DNA of 9,150 nt, from contig JAKAVI010000353.1 of assembly GCA_021817355.1 (NCBI GenBank), forward strand, positions 1,563 to 10,712. Direction: 5' to 3'. Below are positions 1-8,414 of this stretch, piece after piece. The stretch is from Pseudomonadota bacterium (lineage in GTDB: Bacteria; Pseudomonadota; Alphaproteobacteria; Micropepsales; Micropepsaceae). The first letter of the stretch is position 1, and every line of letters starts with the position of its first letter. A program made the translations under genes and the position numbers. The notes beneath the pieces are model-generated. The model saw only the letters and a program-made list of their open reading frames with translations, ran no database searches and was not told the DNA's origin.

Positions 1-390
1 CGATGTGGCATCTTTTTTAATCTCCACCTTTCCCGCCGCCAAAATTCGCGCTTCACCAGAAATCACTGTAATCTTGTGCTTCTTCATCAAGAACGAGACA
101 CCGCTGGACAGGCGCTGAGCAACCGCCCTCGACCGCGCCACAATTTTGCCGAGATCAAATTTGAGATCAGTCGCCGATATCCCAAACTCTTCCGCACGTT
201 GCATGAGATGAAAGATTTCACTTGATCGCAACAGGGCTTTGGTTGGTATGCAGCCCCAATTGAGACATATTCCCCCAAGTTCACTGCGTTCGACGATCGC
301 CGTTTTGTAGCCAAGTTGTGCGCAACGTATTGCGCATACATAACCAGCTGGCCCACTTCCGATCACAACAACGTCAAAACTTTCAAGCAT
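1..390 (-). CDS. lpdA: Dihydrolipoyl dehydrogenase (E3), N-terminal 130 codons; gene runs off the left edge
   Basis: This is the flavoprotein E3 component, which reoxidises dihydrolipoyl groups on E2 with FAD and passes electrons to NAD+. The visible part starts with a short beta strand followed by the dinucleotide-binding motif GSGPAG (residues 11-16). The redox-active disulfide motif follows as GGICLNWGCIPTK, with the cysteine pair C42 and C47. The frame stays open to base 1; family members have about 460-470 residues, so roughly 70% lies outside. There is no lipoyl domain ahead of the FAD domain, unlike some E3 proteins. The ATG at 390 is preceded by GGAG at six bases' spacing, and only 15 bases separate it from the stop of the upstream DUF3667 gene. 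Its place at the end of the pdh cluster marks it as the E3 of the pyruvate dehydrogenase complex, though such an E3 may also serve the 2-oxoglutarate complex (inference). Confidence 0.95.
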   Translation of the reverse strand, partial: MLESFDVVVIGSGPAGYVCAIRCAQLGYKTAIVERSELGGICLNWGCIPTKALLRSSEIFHLMQRAEEFGISATDLKFDLGKIVARSRAVAQRLSSGVSFLMKKHKITVISGEARILAAGKVEIKKDATS

Positions 391-405
391 CAAGGGCTCC
401 GATGA

Positions 406-1590
406 TCATGACTCCAAGGCGCTTACTGTTGCTACTACGAAAAGCGCTGGAACTAATATGACAAAAAAATAGATAAATGATACGCATGCGAATTTCGTTG
501 CTGTCTTTATCCAACCCTGCCCATAAAAGCGCTTCATCGCCAGCAGCATGTAAATGCCGAGCACTCCGAATGCAAACCAGCCAAGATGTGACTCAATTCC
601 AAGACTCACTAACACGGCTATTAATGTTAAAACCATGAATGCAAGGCTGTGCAGATTAAGGGAAAATACAAGATGATCGACAAAGTAAAAATTCTGCCTA
701 CTGCCAATGTAGAAGAGTGCCAGCAAAGAGGCGAAAATTGGCAAAAGTAGAAATAACGCACGCGGTATCCAGGCCATCAACGGACCATTTACCGCGTTAG
801 GATTACGCTCAAGTACCAATGTTGCAGTTTGCATGTGACCAAAAATCCAGTCACCCATACCCCAGTCTGAGTTCCGCGCAGCTAATTTCAGTTGTTCCTT
901 TTTTAGACGAAGCCTGGCATTAGCGAGAAACTCTTTCGTTTCAGCTGATAATTTCGGAGCGGGCGCACTTTCACGCACGAAAAAGTCTGCTTGCAAGCTT
1001 GGCAGCATGATCCGTTCTTTGGGATCGGCAATGTATATGTTGTTGGATCCCCTTATTCTTCCAGATACTATCAATGGTAGGCCAGCTTTACCGCTCGCCT
1101 TAAATGCCTTGGTTAGCGTGGAATTTGCATTTGCTTCTATGTTGACCAGATGGGACGCGATTTGAGCACGCGGGCCTGGCGTTACCGGCCGACCGACAAT
1201 CTCAAGGCGCATCAAGGCAATGCCGGTTACGCTCAGGGTCAGGAAAAAGAGTAGTGTCGCAAAAAAGTAGAGCCGTATGGGCGGAACATAGCGACGCAGA
1301 CGTCCTTCACGAAAGGCGCAAGATAATTCCCCAGGACGGAAAATTAAAGCGCTTGCCGTACGCAGGATGCGACTGTCGAAGCTCAGCACGTCTTCGACTA
1401 GATTATGCAGCAATCCTCTAAGCGAGCGACGGTGTGTATCACGCCCCTCGCCGCAATTTGAGCAGAAGTGTCCAACAAATTTCGTACCGCAATTACCGCA
1501 GAATTCGCGTTGGAATGGCGCTGCCGGCTCCGGGTCTGGAATGGCCTCAGTCCCAGTTAGCTCCACCACGCCGCCCGCGTCACTGCCCAT
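406..1590 (-). CDS. DUF3667-type membrane protein with N-terminal zinc ribbon
   Basis: This is a 394-residue membrane protein of unknown function that resembles the DUF3667 family. An N-terminal cytoplasmic zinc ribbon has four cysteines in two CxxC pairs (CGNC at 31-34, CSNC at 43-46). It is followed by a conserved-looking block (about 55-105; RSLRGLLHNLVEDV and a following FRPGE / YVPPIRLYFF). Hydrophobic segments lie at about 105-126, 276-296, 307-331, 337-353 and 367-390, so probably five membrane spans. The stretch 127-275 between the first and second spans is polar, with a Lys/Arg/Glu-rich part at 211-240, and may be an extracytoplasmic loop. The ATG at 1590 has GGAGG about five bases upstream. 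The gene is 24 bases after pdhC and 15 bases before lpdA, so it looks co-transcribed with pdh. It appears more A/T-rich than pdhA and pdhB by eye. I can assign no biochemical role; a link to pyruvate dehydrogenase is only positional. Confidence 0.85.
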   Translation of the reverse strand: MGSDAGGVVELTGTEAIPDPEPAAPFQREFCGNCGTKFVGHFCSNCGEGRDTHRRSLRGLLHNLVEDVLSFDSRILRTASALIFRPGELSCAFREGRLRRYVPPIRLYFFATLLFFLTLSVTGIALMRLEIVGRPVTPGPRAQIASHLVNIEANANSTLTKAFKASGKAGLPLIVSGRIRGSNNIYIADPKERIMLPSLQADFFVRESAPAPKLSAETKEFLANARLRLKKEQLKLAARNSDWGMGDWIFGHMQTATLVLERNPNAVNGPLMAWIPRALFLLLPIFASLLALFYIGSRQNFYFVDHLVFSLNLHSLAFMVLTLIAVLVSLGIESHLGWFAFGVLGIYMLLAMKRFYGQGWIKTATKFACVSFIYFFVILVPALFVVATVSALES

Positions 1591-1614
1591 ACTGCCCTCC
1601 GTGACGGCGCGCGC

Positions 1615-3006
1615 TTATAACAACATTGCGGCCGGATCTTCGAGAAAGGTTTTGAGAACCGAAAGAAACCGCGCACCCGTGGCGCCGTCGATCACCCGAT
1701 GATCACAGGATAATGTCAAGGTCATTACCGTGGCGGTCTCAACTTTACCGTCACGCACTACAGGCCGTTCTTCTGCTGCGCCCACGGCGAGAATGGCGGC
1801 ATGAGGAGGATTGATTACGGCGGTGAACTGCTTGATCCCAAACATTCCGAGATTGGAGACAGCGAACGTTCCGCCTTCAAATTCCTGAGGCTTGAGCTGC
1901 TTTGTACGTGCACGCTCGGCCAGCTCCTTTACCGAATTCGAGATGTCTGCAAGACCTCGGTCTTCGGCATGTGAAACGATCGGAGTGATTAGCCCGAAGT
2001 CGAGCGCTACGGCTACGCCAATATTGGCGTGATGATGGCGCAGAACAGCTTCCTCAGTCCAGCTGGCATTGACCGCAGGCACTCGCTTCAGCGCGAGAGC
2101 CGACGCCTTGACGATGAAATCGTTTACAGACAGCTTGTAAGCACCCTCACCGCTTGGCGATTGCGCATTAAGCCTAGCGCGAACCCTCATCAATGTGTCT
2201 ATATTGCAGTCTATCGTAAGGTAGAAATGAGGGATTAGTGACGCCGCAGACGAAAGTCGCCGGGCGATCGATTTGCGCATCGCATCATGCGGCACAAGTT
2301 CATAATCCTCCGGCTTGAAGAATAGCTTCGCATCCGGAAGCGGCGTCACGCCAGACACGCCCGGGCTTTTGGCCAAAACCGCAGTTGAGGCCGCCACAGC
2401 GGGCATTGGGATCGGTGCGGGTCCGGCTCGCCGCGCAGCTTCGACGTCCGCCTTGACGATGCGTCCGCGCGGACCACTTCCCGTCACAGTCCTGAGCTCA
2501 ATTCCATTTTCTGCCGCAATGCGACGTGCCAAGGGTGACGCGACAACCCGCTCCTTGGCGTTTGCCATGTCTTTGGCGATTGGAGCCTCTTGCGCCGCTG
2601 CAAGCTTTGGCGATCGCTGTACCGGCTGTCTAACGCCCAGAGCAGGATTGGGTAGCGTAGAGACCTTGGTGCCAGCGGATGGTCTGTCGGCCTCCGTTGC
2701 TACCGCAACCTTGATCGACGCCATGGCCGTGGAAATCGAATCGGCACCCGTAGATTGGGCGTCACCCTCGCCGGACAGCAGGGCAATAGGCTGATTGACC
2801 TTAACCCCCTCGCTGCCCTCTGGGACCAGGATTTTTAATATCCGGCCTTCGTCAACTGCCTCAAACTCCATCGTTGCCTTGTCGGTTTCAATTTCCGCAA
2901 TGACATCGCCTGCGTGGACCTCATCGCCTTCCTTGACAAGCCATTTAGCGAGCTTGCCCTCTTCCATGGTGGGAGACAGGGCGGGCATTAATATGTTCGT
3001 AGACAC
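1615..3006 (-). CDS. pdhC: Pyruvate dehydrogenase E2, dihydrolipoyllysine acetyltransferase (GTG start)
   Basis: E2 is the core of the pyruvate dehydrogenase complex and transfers acetyl groups from lipoyl-lysine to CoA. With the GTG start it has 463 residues. Domains in order: one lipoyl domain (1-80) with lipoyl lysine K43 in [10 protein letters not shown]; an Ala/Pro linker; the E1/E3 peripheral subunit-binding domain (about 156-190, [16 protein letters not shown] ending in [12 protein letters not shown]); a second Ala/Pro linker; and the catalytic domain (about 232-463) with the signature [14 protein letters not shown], giving catalytic H436 and D440. An ATG at 3060 would add 18 basic residues, but it has no ribosome binding site and lies inside the GFA gene. 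The GTG at 3006 has GGAG seven bases upstream and puts the conserved [14 protein letters not shown] right at the N terminus, so I chose it. The GFA stop TAG ends one base before this GTG, which suggests coupled translation. Confidence 0.95.
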   Translation of the reverse strand: MSTNILMPALSPTMEEGKLAKWLVKEGDEVHAGDVIAEIETDKATMEFEAVDEGRILKILVPEGSEGVKVNQPIALLSGEGDAQSTGADSISTAMASIKVAVATEADRPSAGTKVSTLPNPALGVRQPVQRSPKLAAAQEAPIAKDMANAKERVVASPLARRIAAENGIELRTVTGSGPRGRIVKADVEAARRAGPAPIPMPAVAASTAVLAKSPGVSGVTPLPDAKLFFKPEDYELVPHDAMRKSIARRLSSAASLIPHFYLTIDCNIDTLMRVRARLNAQSPSGEGAYKLSVNDFIVKASALALKRVPAVNASWTEEAVLRHHHANIGVAVALDFGLITPIVSHAEDRGLADISNSVKELAERARTKQLKPQEFEGGTFAVSNLGMFGIKQFTAVINPPHAAILAVGAAEERPVVRDGKVETATVMTLTLSCDHRVIDGATGARFLSVLKTFLEDPAAMLL

Positions 3007-3007
3007 G

Positions 3008-3400
3008 CTAGCTCTCCAAAGGCTTGAGCTGCGCCGCGTTTTTTTCCCAATGACGGCCATCGAACGGCGTAGTTATGACCGAGGTAAAATCATACGCCTC
3101 CAAACAGCGAAAATTTACCGAAAAACCATCGGGATGAGAACGTGGCACATAGAAAGATTTAATTCCACAGCGCGAACAAAAGAGGTGTTTGGCACTATGC
3201 GTTGCAAACGTATACGTAGTGAGGATGTCCGCACCACGCACAAGACGAAAGCACGACTTAGGTACAATGAGATGCAGAAATCCGCTCATCGAACAGATTG
3301 AACAATTGCATGCCAGAAGTTCGAGCTCATCTGCGGTTTCAACCTCAAAGGCGACCGCACTGCAATGGCACCCCCCCTTCTTCCACAACACCTTCGCCAA
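3008..3400 (-). CDS. GFA/CENP-V family zinc-binding protein, embedded in the pdh operon (TTG start)
   Basis: This 130-residue protein has the cysteine layout of the GFA (glutathione-dependent formaldehyde-activating enzyme) fold: CHC (11-13), CNCSIC (31-36) and CSRC (75-78), plus C99. The typical GGCHC opening and the [15 protein letters not shown] segment are also present. In the family these cysteines bind structural and catalytic zinc; most members have no proven substrate and only some condense formaldehyde with glutathione. Start: TTG at 3400, four bases downstream of AAGGTG; a GTG at 3391 is a possible alternative that loses three residues. The gene starts three bases after the pdhB stop and ends one base before the pdhC GTG, so translation is probably coupled to both. 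It holds two seven-base homopolymers (bases 3371-3377 and 3039-3045). Catalytic assignment as a formaldehyde-active enzyme is not supported beyond family membership. Confidence 0.88.
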   Translation of the reverse strand: MAKVLWKKGGCHCSAVAFEVETADELELLACNCSICSMSGFLHLIVPKSCFRLVRGADILTTYTFATHSAKHLFCSRCGIKSFYVPRSHPDGFSVNFRCLEAYDFTSVITTPFDGRHWEKNAAQLKPLES

Positions 3401-3403
3401 GGT

Positions 3404-4831
3404 TCACCTTCTGTAGCAAACCGCCTTAACCGCATCGATTACGTCTTCCACGGTCGGCAGCGCAAGTTTCTCAAGATTGGCAGCATATGGCATGGGGACG
3501 TCTTTTCCTGTGACCTTCATCGGAGGTGCATCGAGCCAGTCGAATGCCTCCTGAACCACAGTTGCAGCAATCTCCGAGCCGATTGAACAAACGGGCCAGC
3601 CCTGCTCTACCGTGACAACGCGATTGGTCTTTCTAACGCTTTCCTGCTCTACCGTGACAACGCGATTGGTCTTTCTAACGCTTTCAAGTATGGTGGGAAT
3701 ATCGAGCGGCCGTAAACTCCTTAAGTCAATTAATTCGGCGTCTACACCCTCCTGGGCAAGCTTTTCAGCACACTCCAGTATCAATCCCACGCTGATCGAG
3801 TGGGCGACAAGCGTGACATCGCGACCAGCCTTGATGACGCGAGCCTTACCAATGGGAACGACGTAGTCTTCAAGCACGGGAACCGGAAAACTTCGTCCGT
3901 AAACGATTTCGTTCTCAAGAAAGATGACCGGGTTAGAGTCGCGAATTGCCGCCTTGAGCAGTCCTTTGGCATCCGCGGCGAAGTAAGGCGCAACCACTTT
4001 TACCCCCGGAATGTGTGCATACCAGCTCGAGTAATCCTGGCTGTGCTGCGCCGCCACCCGTGACGCAGGGCCGTTAGGGCCACGAAATACAATCGGGCAA
4101 TGCATTTGGCCGCCCGACATATAACGTGTCTTGGCGGCAGAGTTTATGATCTGGTCAATCGCTTGCATGGCAAAGTTCCAGGTCATGAATTCAACGATCG
4201 GTCGCAAGCCCGCAAGCGCTGTACCAACCCCTAGCCCGGCAAAGCCATGCTCGGTAATGGGCGTGTCGATCACCCGCTCGGCCCCAAATTCCTCTAGTAG
4301 CCCCTGGCTTACCTTGTAGGCACCCTGATACTGCGCGACCTCTTCGCCCATCAGGAATACCTTATTATCGCGGCGCATCTCTTCAGCCATGGCGTCCCGC
4401 AACGCTTCGCGCACCGTCATGGTGACAAATTCCGTGCCGGCTGGGACGTCAGGCTCGACAAGAGACACAACAGGCGCCGCGGGCACACCCACCGCCGGCG
4501 CAGAGGTAGCGCTGATAGTCGGCATTGCTGCCGGTTTGTCATCAACCCTTGAATTTTCTGCAACAGTGACTTCACCGCGCGAGGACTCTTCACCTCCGAG
4601 GAGAATCGCGATGGGTTGATTGACCTTCACCCCCTCACTTCCCTCTGGTACAAGGATTTTGTCGATGCGCCCTTCATCCACGGCTTCAAACTCCATCGTC
4701 GCCTTGTCGGTTTCGATCTCAGCGAGAATGTCACCGGGATGGACCTCGTCCCCTTCCTTAACGAGCCACTTGGCGAGTTTGCCCTCTTCCATAGTTGGCG
4801 AGAGCGCGGGCATAAGAATCTGGCTGGCCAT
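3404..4831 (-). CDS. pdhB: Pyruvate dehydrogenase E1 subunit beta with N-terminal lipoyl domain and an internal 14-residue duplication
   Basis: E1-beta pairs with PdhA to form the thiamine-diphosphate E1 that decarboxylates pyruvate and acetylates lipoyl groups. It has 475 residues. A lipoyl domain occupies 1-80 (K43 in [10 protein letters not shown]), followed by an Ala/Pro/Val-rich linker (about 90-132). The transketolase-type pyrimidine-binding domain follows (from about 136; [37 protein letters not shown], then [20 protein letters not shown]). The C-terminal transketolase domain contains [11 protein letters not shown] and ends with [16 protein letters not shown]. The oddity is [14 protein letters not shown] at 383-396, repeated exactly at 397-410 just before GWPVCSIG; relatives have it once, so about 461 residues would be expected. 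The reading frame stays open. The ATG overlaps the pdhA stop as TGATG. N-terminal lipoyl domains on E1-beta are known from alphaproteobacteria; the duplication is not something I know. Confidence 0.96.
   Translation of the reverse strand: MASQILMPALSPTMEEGKLAKWLVKEGDEVHPGDILAEIETDKATMEFEAVDEGRIDKILVPEGSEGVKVNQPIAILLGGEESSRGEVTVAENSRVDDKPAAMPTISATSAPAVGVPAAPVVSLVEPDVPAGTEFVTMTVREALRDAMAEEMRRDNKVFLMGEEVAQYQGAYKVSQGLLEEFGAERVIDTPITEHGFAGLGVGTALAGLRPIVEFMTWNFAMQAIDQIINSAAKTRYMSGGQMHCPIVFRGPNGPASRVAAQHSQDYSSWYAHIPGVKVVAPYFAADAKGLLKAAIRDSNPVIFLENEIVYGRSFPVPVLEDYVVPIGKARVIKAGRDVTLVAHSISVGLILECAEKLAQEGVDAELIDLRSLRPLDIPTILESVRKTNRVVTVEQESVRKTNRVVTVEQGWPVCSIGSEIAATVVQEAFDWLDAPPMKVTGKDVPMPYAANLEKLALPTVEDVIDAVKAVCYRR
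3601..3685. repeat. Perfect 42-bp tandem direct repeat inside pdhB
   Basis: Bases 3602-3643 and 3644-3685 are identical over all 42 positions, and the match extends one further base on the left (3601 equals 3643). The unit is a multiple of three, so it adds exactly 14 residues to PdhB without breaking the frame. There is no third copy and no wobble difference between the copies, which points to a very recent duplication, strong homogenisation, or an assembly artefact. Confidence 0.97.
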
Positions 4832-5835
4832 CAGGCGTAAACGTCCGTGTAGAGTTCGTCGGGTTCGGGTTCTGGGCTTTCAGCCGCGAATTCCGCTGCG
4901 GTATTGACAATTTGCCGGATTTGCCTGTCCACCGCCTTCAAACCGTCGGCATCAATCTCGCCGCGCGCTATCAACTTCTGCCCGAAATGCTCGATAGGAT
5001 CACGTTTTTCGCGTACCTCATTGACTTCCTCACGCGTACGATACTTTGCCGGATCCGACATGGAGTGTCCGCGATAGCGATAGGTTTGCATTTCAAGTAT
5101 GATGGGACCATTGCCCTCGCGACACCAGGTCATCGCGCGCTTGGCAGCGTCATGGACCGCCTCGACATCCATGCCGTCGACCTGCTCACCAGGTATGCCG
5201 AATGGTACACCGCGATTGTAAAAGTGTTTGTCAGCGCTGGCGCGATTGACGCTTGTCCCCATCGCGTATTGGTTGTTTTCGACAATATAGACCACGGGGA
5301 GCTTCCAGAGCTCCGCCATATTGAAGCTCTCGTAAACCTGACCCTGGTTAGCAGCGCCATCGCCGAAATAGGTCAGGCATACACCTGTCGATTTACGATA
5401 ACGATTAGCAAAAGCAAGTCCCGTACCAAGCGGTACCTGTGCCCCAACGATACCATGGCCACCGTAAAAGCGCTTCTCCGTGCTGAACATGTGCATGGAG
5501 CCACCCTTGCCTTTTGAGTAGCCAGTGATGCGTCCAGCCAATTCGGCCATTACGCCTTTGGGGTCCATCCCGGCGGCCAGCATATGCCCATGGTCACGAT
5601 AGGCGGTAATGGTCTGGTCGGTCGCTTCGACACAAGCCTGCATACCGACCACAACCGCCTCTTGTCCGATATAAAGATGGCAGAAGCCGCCAATCAGGCC
5701 CATGCCATAGAGCTGGCCGGCTTTTTCCTCGAAACGACGGATAAGCAGCATGTCGCGATAAAGTCGCGCGGCGAGGTCGGCGCTCAGCGCCGGTGGCGTC
5801 TGGGGGGTCGCAGTGGTCAGCTTGGCATCAGCCAT
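4831..5835 (-). CDS. pdhA: Pyruvate dehydrogenase E1 subunit alpha
   Basis: This is the alpha chain of the heterotetrameric E1 that binds thiamine diphosphate and carries out oxidative decarboxylation of pyruvate. From the ATG at 5835 it has 334 residues, normal for the alphaproteobacterial form. Visible features: [19 protein letters not shown] (33-51) with CHLYIGQEA after it; the substrate/cofactor region [11 protein letters not shown] (77-87); [13 protein letters not shown] (105-117); the thiamine-diphosphate motif from GDG (158-160) to NN (187-188); and the loop [19 protein letters not shown] (252-270), equivalent to the phosphorylation loop of mitochondrial E1. A TTG at 5901 would extend the frame by 22 residues, but the ATG has AGGAG ten bases upstream and sits just before normal family sequence. 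The stop codon overlaps the pdhB ATG (TGATG), so the subunits are probably made by coupled translation. A 113-base gap from ftsB may carry the pdh promoter. Confidence 0.96.
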   Translation of the reverse strand: MADAKLTTATPQTPPALSADLAARLYRDMLLIRRFEEKAGQLYGMGLIGGFCHLYIGQEAVVVGMQACVEATDQTITAYRDHGHMLAAGMDPKGVMAELAGRITGYSKGKGGSMHMFSTEKRFYGGHGIVGAQVPLGTGLAFANRYRKSTGVCLTYFGDGAANQGQVYESFNMAELWKLPVVYIVENNQYAMGTSVNRASADKHFYNRGVPFGIPGEQVDGMDVEAVHDAAKRAMTWCREGNGPIILEMQTYRYRGHSMSDPAKYRTREEVNEVREKRDPIEHFGQKLIARGEIDADGLKAVDRQIRQIVNTAAEFAAESPEPEPDELYTDVYA

Positions 5836-5886
5836 GGCAGGACAACTCCTGAATATGACAGAGTGATGCGGGGCGGACCGCCGTGC

Positions 5887-5941
5887 CTTGTGACAAGCCA
5901 AGGGGCATTTGGCAAGCCATGACGTTTTGTCACTGCGTCAC
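5887..5941. promoter_or_regulatory. Possible pdh operator region with short palindromes
   Basis: The 113-base gap between ftsB and pdhA (5836-5948) contains an 11-base palindrome CTTGTGACAAG (5887-5897), a GCCAA/TTGGC inverted repeat (5897-5901 with 5909-5913), a TGAC/GTCA inverted repeat (5920-5923 with 5929-5932), and GTCAC again at 5937-5941. This is the only sizeable gap upstream of the pdh genes, so regulation would fit here. I see no confident -35/-10 pair and no match to the known E. coli PdhR site; the regulator is unknown. Confidence 0.3.
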
Positions 5942-5948
5942 ATACCCC

Positions 5949-6269
5949 TCAGTGCACGGCGCTGCGAGGGACAGCGACCTGCCCCGGTATACCTTCCATT
6001 AGCTGGTTGCGGGCCATTTCTTCGAGCATGTCCGGATCCACCGAGCCAGGCTCCAGCAAATGAATCCGCTGCTGCAAGCGCTCTCGGCGCGCAACCAACG
6101 ACGCCAGCTGGGAGTGTCTGATCTGTAGACGGGCCCGTACCGCACCGAGTTCCTCAAGGCCTCGGGGACCATTCAGTGCAGACCAGGCAAAATAGGTACT
6201 AAAGGCAATACAGATTGCCGGCACAATCATCGCCGCAATCAAACTCGAAACACTCTGTCGAATCTGCAT
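5949..6269 (-). CDS. ftsB: Cell-division protein of the FtsB/DivIC family
   Basis: FtsB-type proteins are small bitopic membrane proteins that join FtsL and FtsQ in the divisome. This one has 106 residues: a short cytoplasmic N terminus (MQIRQSV), one transmembrane helix at about 9-32, the family's GPRGLEEL turn (34-41), then a predicted coiled coil of Arg/Leu/Gln (about 40-73, RARLQIRHSQLASLVARRER), and the usual C-terminal DPDMLEEMARNQL (78-90). The length and order fit the family. The position between eno and pdhA is typical of alphaproteobacteria. The ATG at 6269 has no clear Shine-Dalgarno in the 10 bases before it, and a candidate -10 box lies only about seven bases upstream, so initiation on a leaderless mRNA is possible (inference). 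Confidence 0.9.
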   Translation of the reverse strand: MQIRQSVSSLIAAMIVPAICIAFSTYFAWSALNGPRGLEELGAVRARLQIRHSQLASLVARRERLQQRIHLLEPGSVDPDMLEEMARNQLMEGIPGQVAVPRSAVH

Positions 6270-6275
6270 AACACC

Positions 6276-6304
6276 AAGGAATCACTTGTGATTCCAACCG
6301 TCAA
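6276..6304 (-). promoter_or_regulatory. Candidate ftsB promoter with palindrome containing two GANTC (CcrM) sites
   Basis: Reading the minus strand, TTGACG (6304-6299) is a good -35 candidate, followed 17 bases later by TTCCTT (6281-6276), a weak -10. The spacer and -10 overlap a perfect inverted repeat, GGAATCAC-TT-GTGATTCC on the plus strand (6278-6295), whose arms hold GAATC and GATTC. GANTC is the CcrM methyltransferase target, and GcrA-dependent promoters of division genes in Caulobacter relatives carry such sites near -10/-35. A third GAATC lies at 6260-6264. The assignment as a GcrA/CcrM-regulated promoter is inference. Confidence 0.45.
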
Positions 6305-6324
6305 GCAAAAATAGGTTAACGCCT

Positions 6325-6546
6325 TTAGCCGGCATTTTCAGCGACAATTCGCGCAATGGCGTCTAATCCGTCAGGAGAGTGTATCCAGTCCTCGGCCGCC
6401 TTTAACGTCGGAAAATTCTGGGCTGCCCTAAGAGGACGAACCCGCCCCGCAACCGGGACCAGAACCTCAAAGGTACCCGCAAACCGCTGGTCCTTGGTTG
6501 CAGCGGCAAACGGTTGCGGCATTTCTTTTTTCTTTTTCGCGGCCAT
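6325..6546 (-). CDS. Small hypothetical basic protein, 73 residues
   Basis: I do not recognise this protein. From the ATG at 6546 it has 73 residues, beginning with a lysine cluster (MAAKKKKEMPQPF). A compact segment follows with alternating hydrophobic residues (FAGTFEVLVPVAGRVRPL), then AQNFPTLKAAEDWIHSPDGLDAIARIV, which could form a helix-turn-helix-like or amphipathic pair. There is no signal peptide or membrane segment. An in-frame TTG at 6552 would add two residues, but the ATG has AAGGA nine bases upstream, so I chose it. It lies 37 bases after eno and 55 before ftsB, so it may be in the eno transcript. The frame has normal codon use and no stop, and the region is otherwise unexplained, so it is probably real. 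Confidence 0.7.
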   Translation of the reverse strand: MAAKKKKEMPQPFAAATKDQRFAGTFEVLVPVAGRVRPLRAAQNFPTLKAAEDWIHSPDGLDAIARIVAENAG

Positions 6547-6583
6547 AACCAATTTTCCTTAGAAATTACTTTCACTCATAAAA

Positions 6584-7914
<1,331 letters not shown>

Positions 7915-8000
7915 GCGCAAGCCACCAAAGCGGACTGCGGCTCACTGCGCCACACCAGCCGACTCATTGTAGGCTGTCACCCTTCCTTGGGAGGAGTGAT

Positions 8001-8414
8001 ATGAGCGACTTCGCGACACCAGCTATGCTTTACACAGCCATCGTCACCATGCTGACCGTGGTTTTGTTCTTTTATACTGGGGTACTGGTAGGCCGCATGC
8101 GCGGCAAACACGCCATCAAGGCCCCGGCCATGACGGGTCACCCAGAATTTGAACGAGCCGTTCGCGTCCAGATGAATACCCTGGAAAACGCCGTCGCCTT
8201 CCTGCCAGCACTGTGGGTGTCCGCGATCTGGTTCGGAGGATATATCCCTGCTGCTGCTGGTGTCGTCTGGCTGATCGGGCGGCTCCTTTACATGTTTGGC
8301 TACATGTCTGCTCCTGAGAAGCGCAGCACCGGCTTTCTCATTCAATCTCTTGGGCTTGTTGCCTTGATCATCCTCGGATTCTGGGGGGTTACCCGAACCT
8401 TTCTCATGGTCTAA
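8001..8414 (+). CDS. MAPEG-family membrane protein
   Basis: This 137-residue protein belongs to the MAPEG superfamily (membrane-associated proteins in eicosanoid and glutathione metabolism), which includes microsomal glutathione transferases. Four membrane helices are visible at about 9-31, 63-80, 82-102 and 111-133. The family signature is present at 47-62: E51-R52, R55, N59 and E62 in FERAVRVQMNTLENAV. The start is supported by GGAGG six bases before the ATG. It is the only plus-strand gene in the window: divergent from eno and tail-to-tail with kdsA with a ten-base gap. Bacterial MAPEG proteins of this type are mostly of unknown function; a glutathione-transferase or peroxidase role is possible but unproven. 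No catalytic arginine assignment is made. Confidence 0.9.
   Translation: MSDFATPAMLYTAIVTMLTVVLFFYTGVLVGRMRGKHAIKAPAMTGHPEFERAVRVQMNTLENAVAFLPALWVSAIWFGGYIPAAAGVVWLIGRLLYMFGYMSAPEKRSTGFLIQSLGLVALIILGFWGVTRTFLMV

Noticed and set aside
3007..3060. ATG start for pdhC at 3060 with 18 extra basic residues
   Set aside because: No ribosome binding site, lies inside the GFA gene, and the GTG at 3006 has a good one and conserved sequence directly after it.
2795..3301. Plus-strand frames opposite both lipoyl domains (also 4620-4907) with similar translations
   Set aside because: They are similar only because the lipoyl coding sequences are similar; they are antisense shadows.
5836..5901. Longer PdhA from TTG at 5901
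   Set aside because: The extra 22 residues do not look like the family, and the ATG at 5835 has AGGAG upstream; the extra frame is probably the intergenic region.
6559..6579. Six-residue leader-like frame between eno and the small gene
   Set aside because: Too short, with no attenuator-like structure or run of regulatory codons; likely chance.
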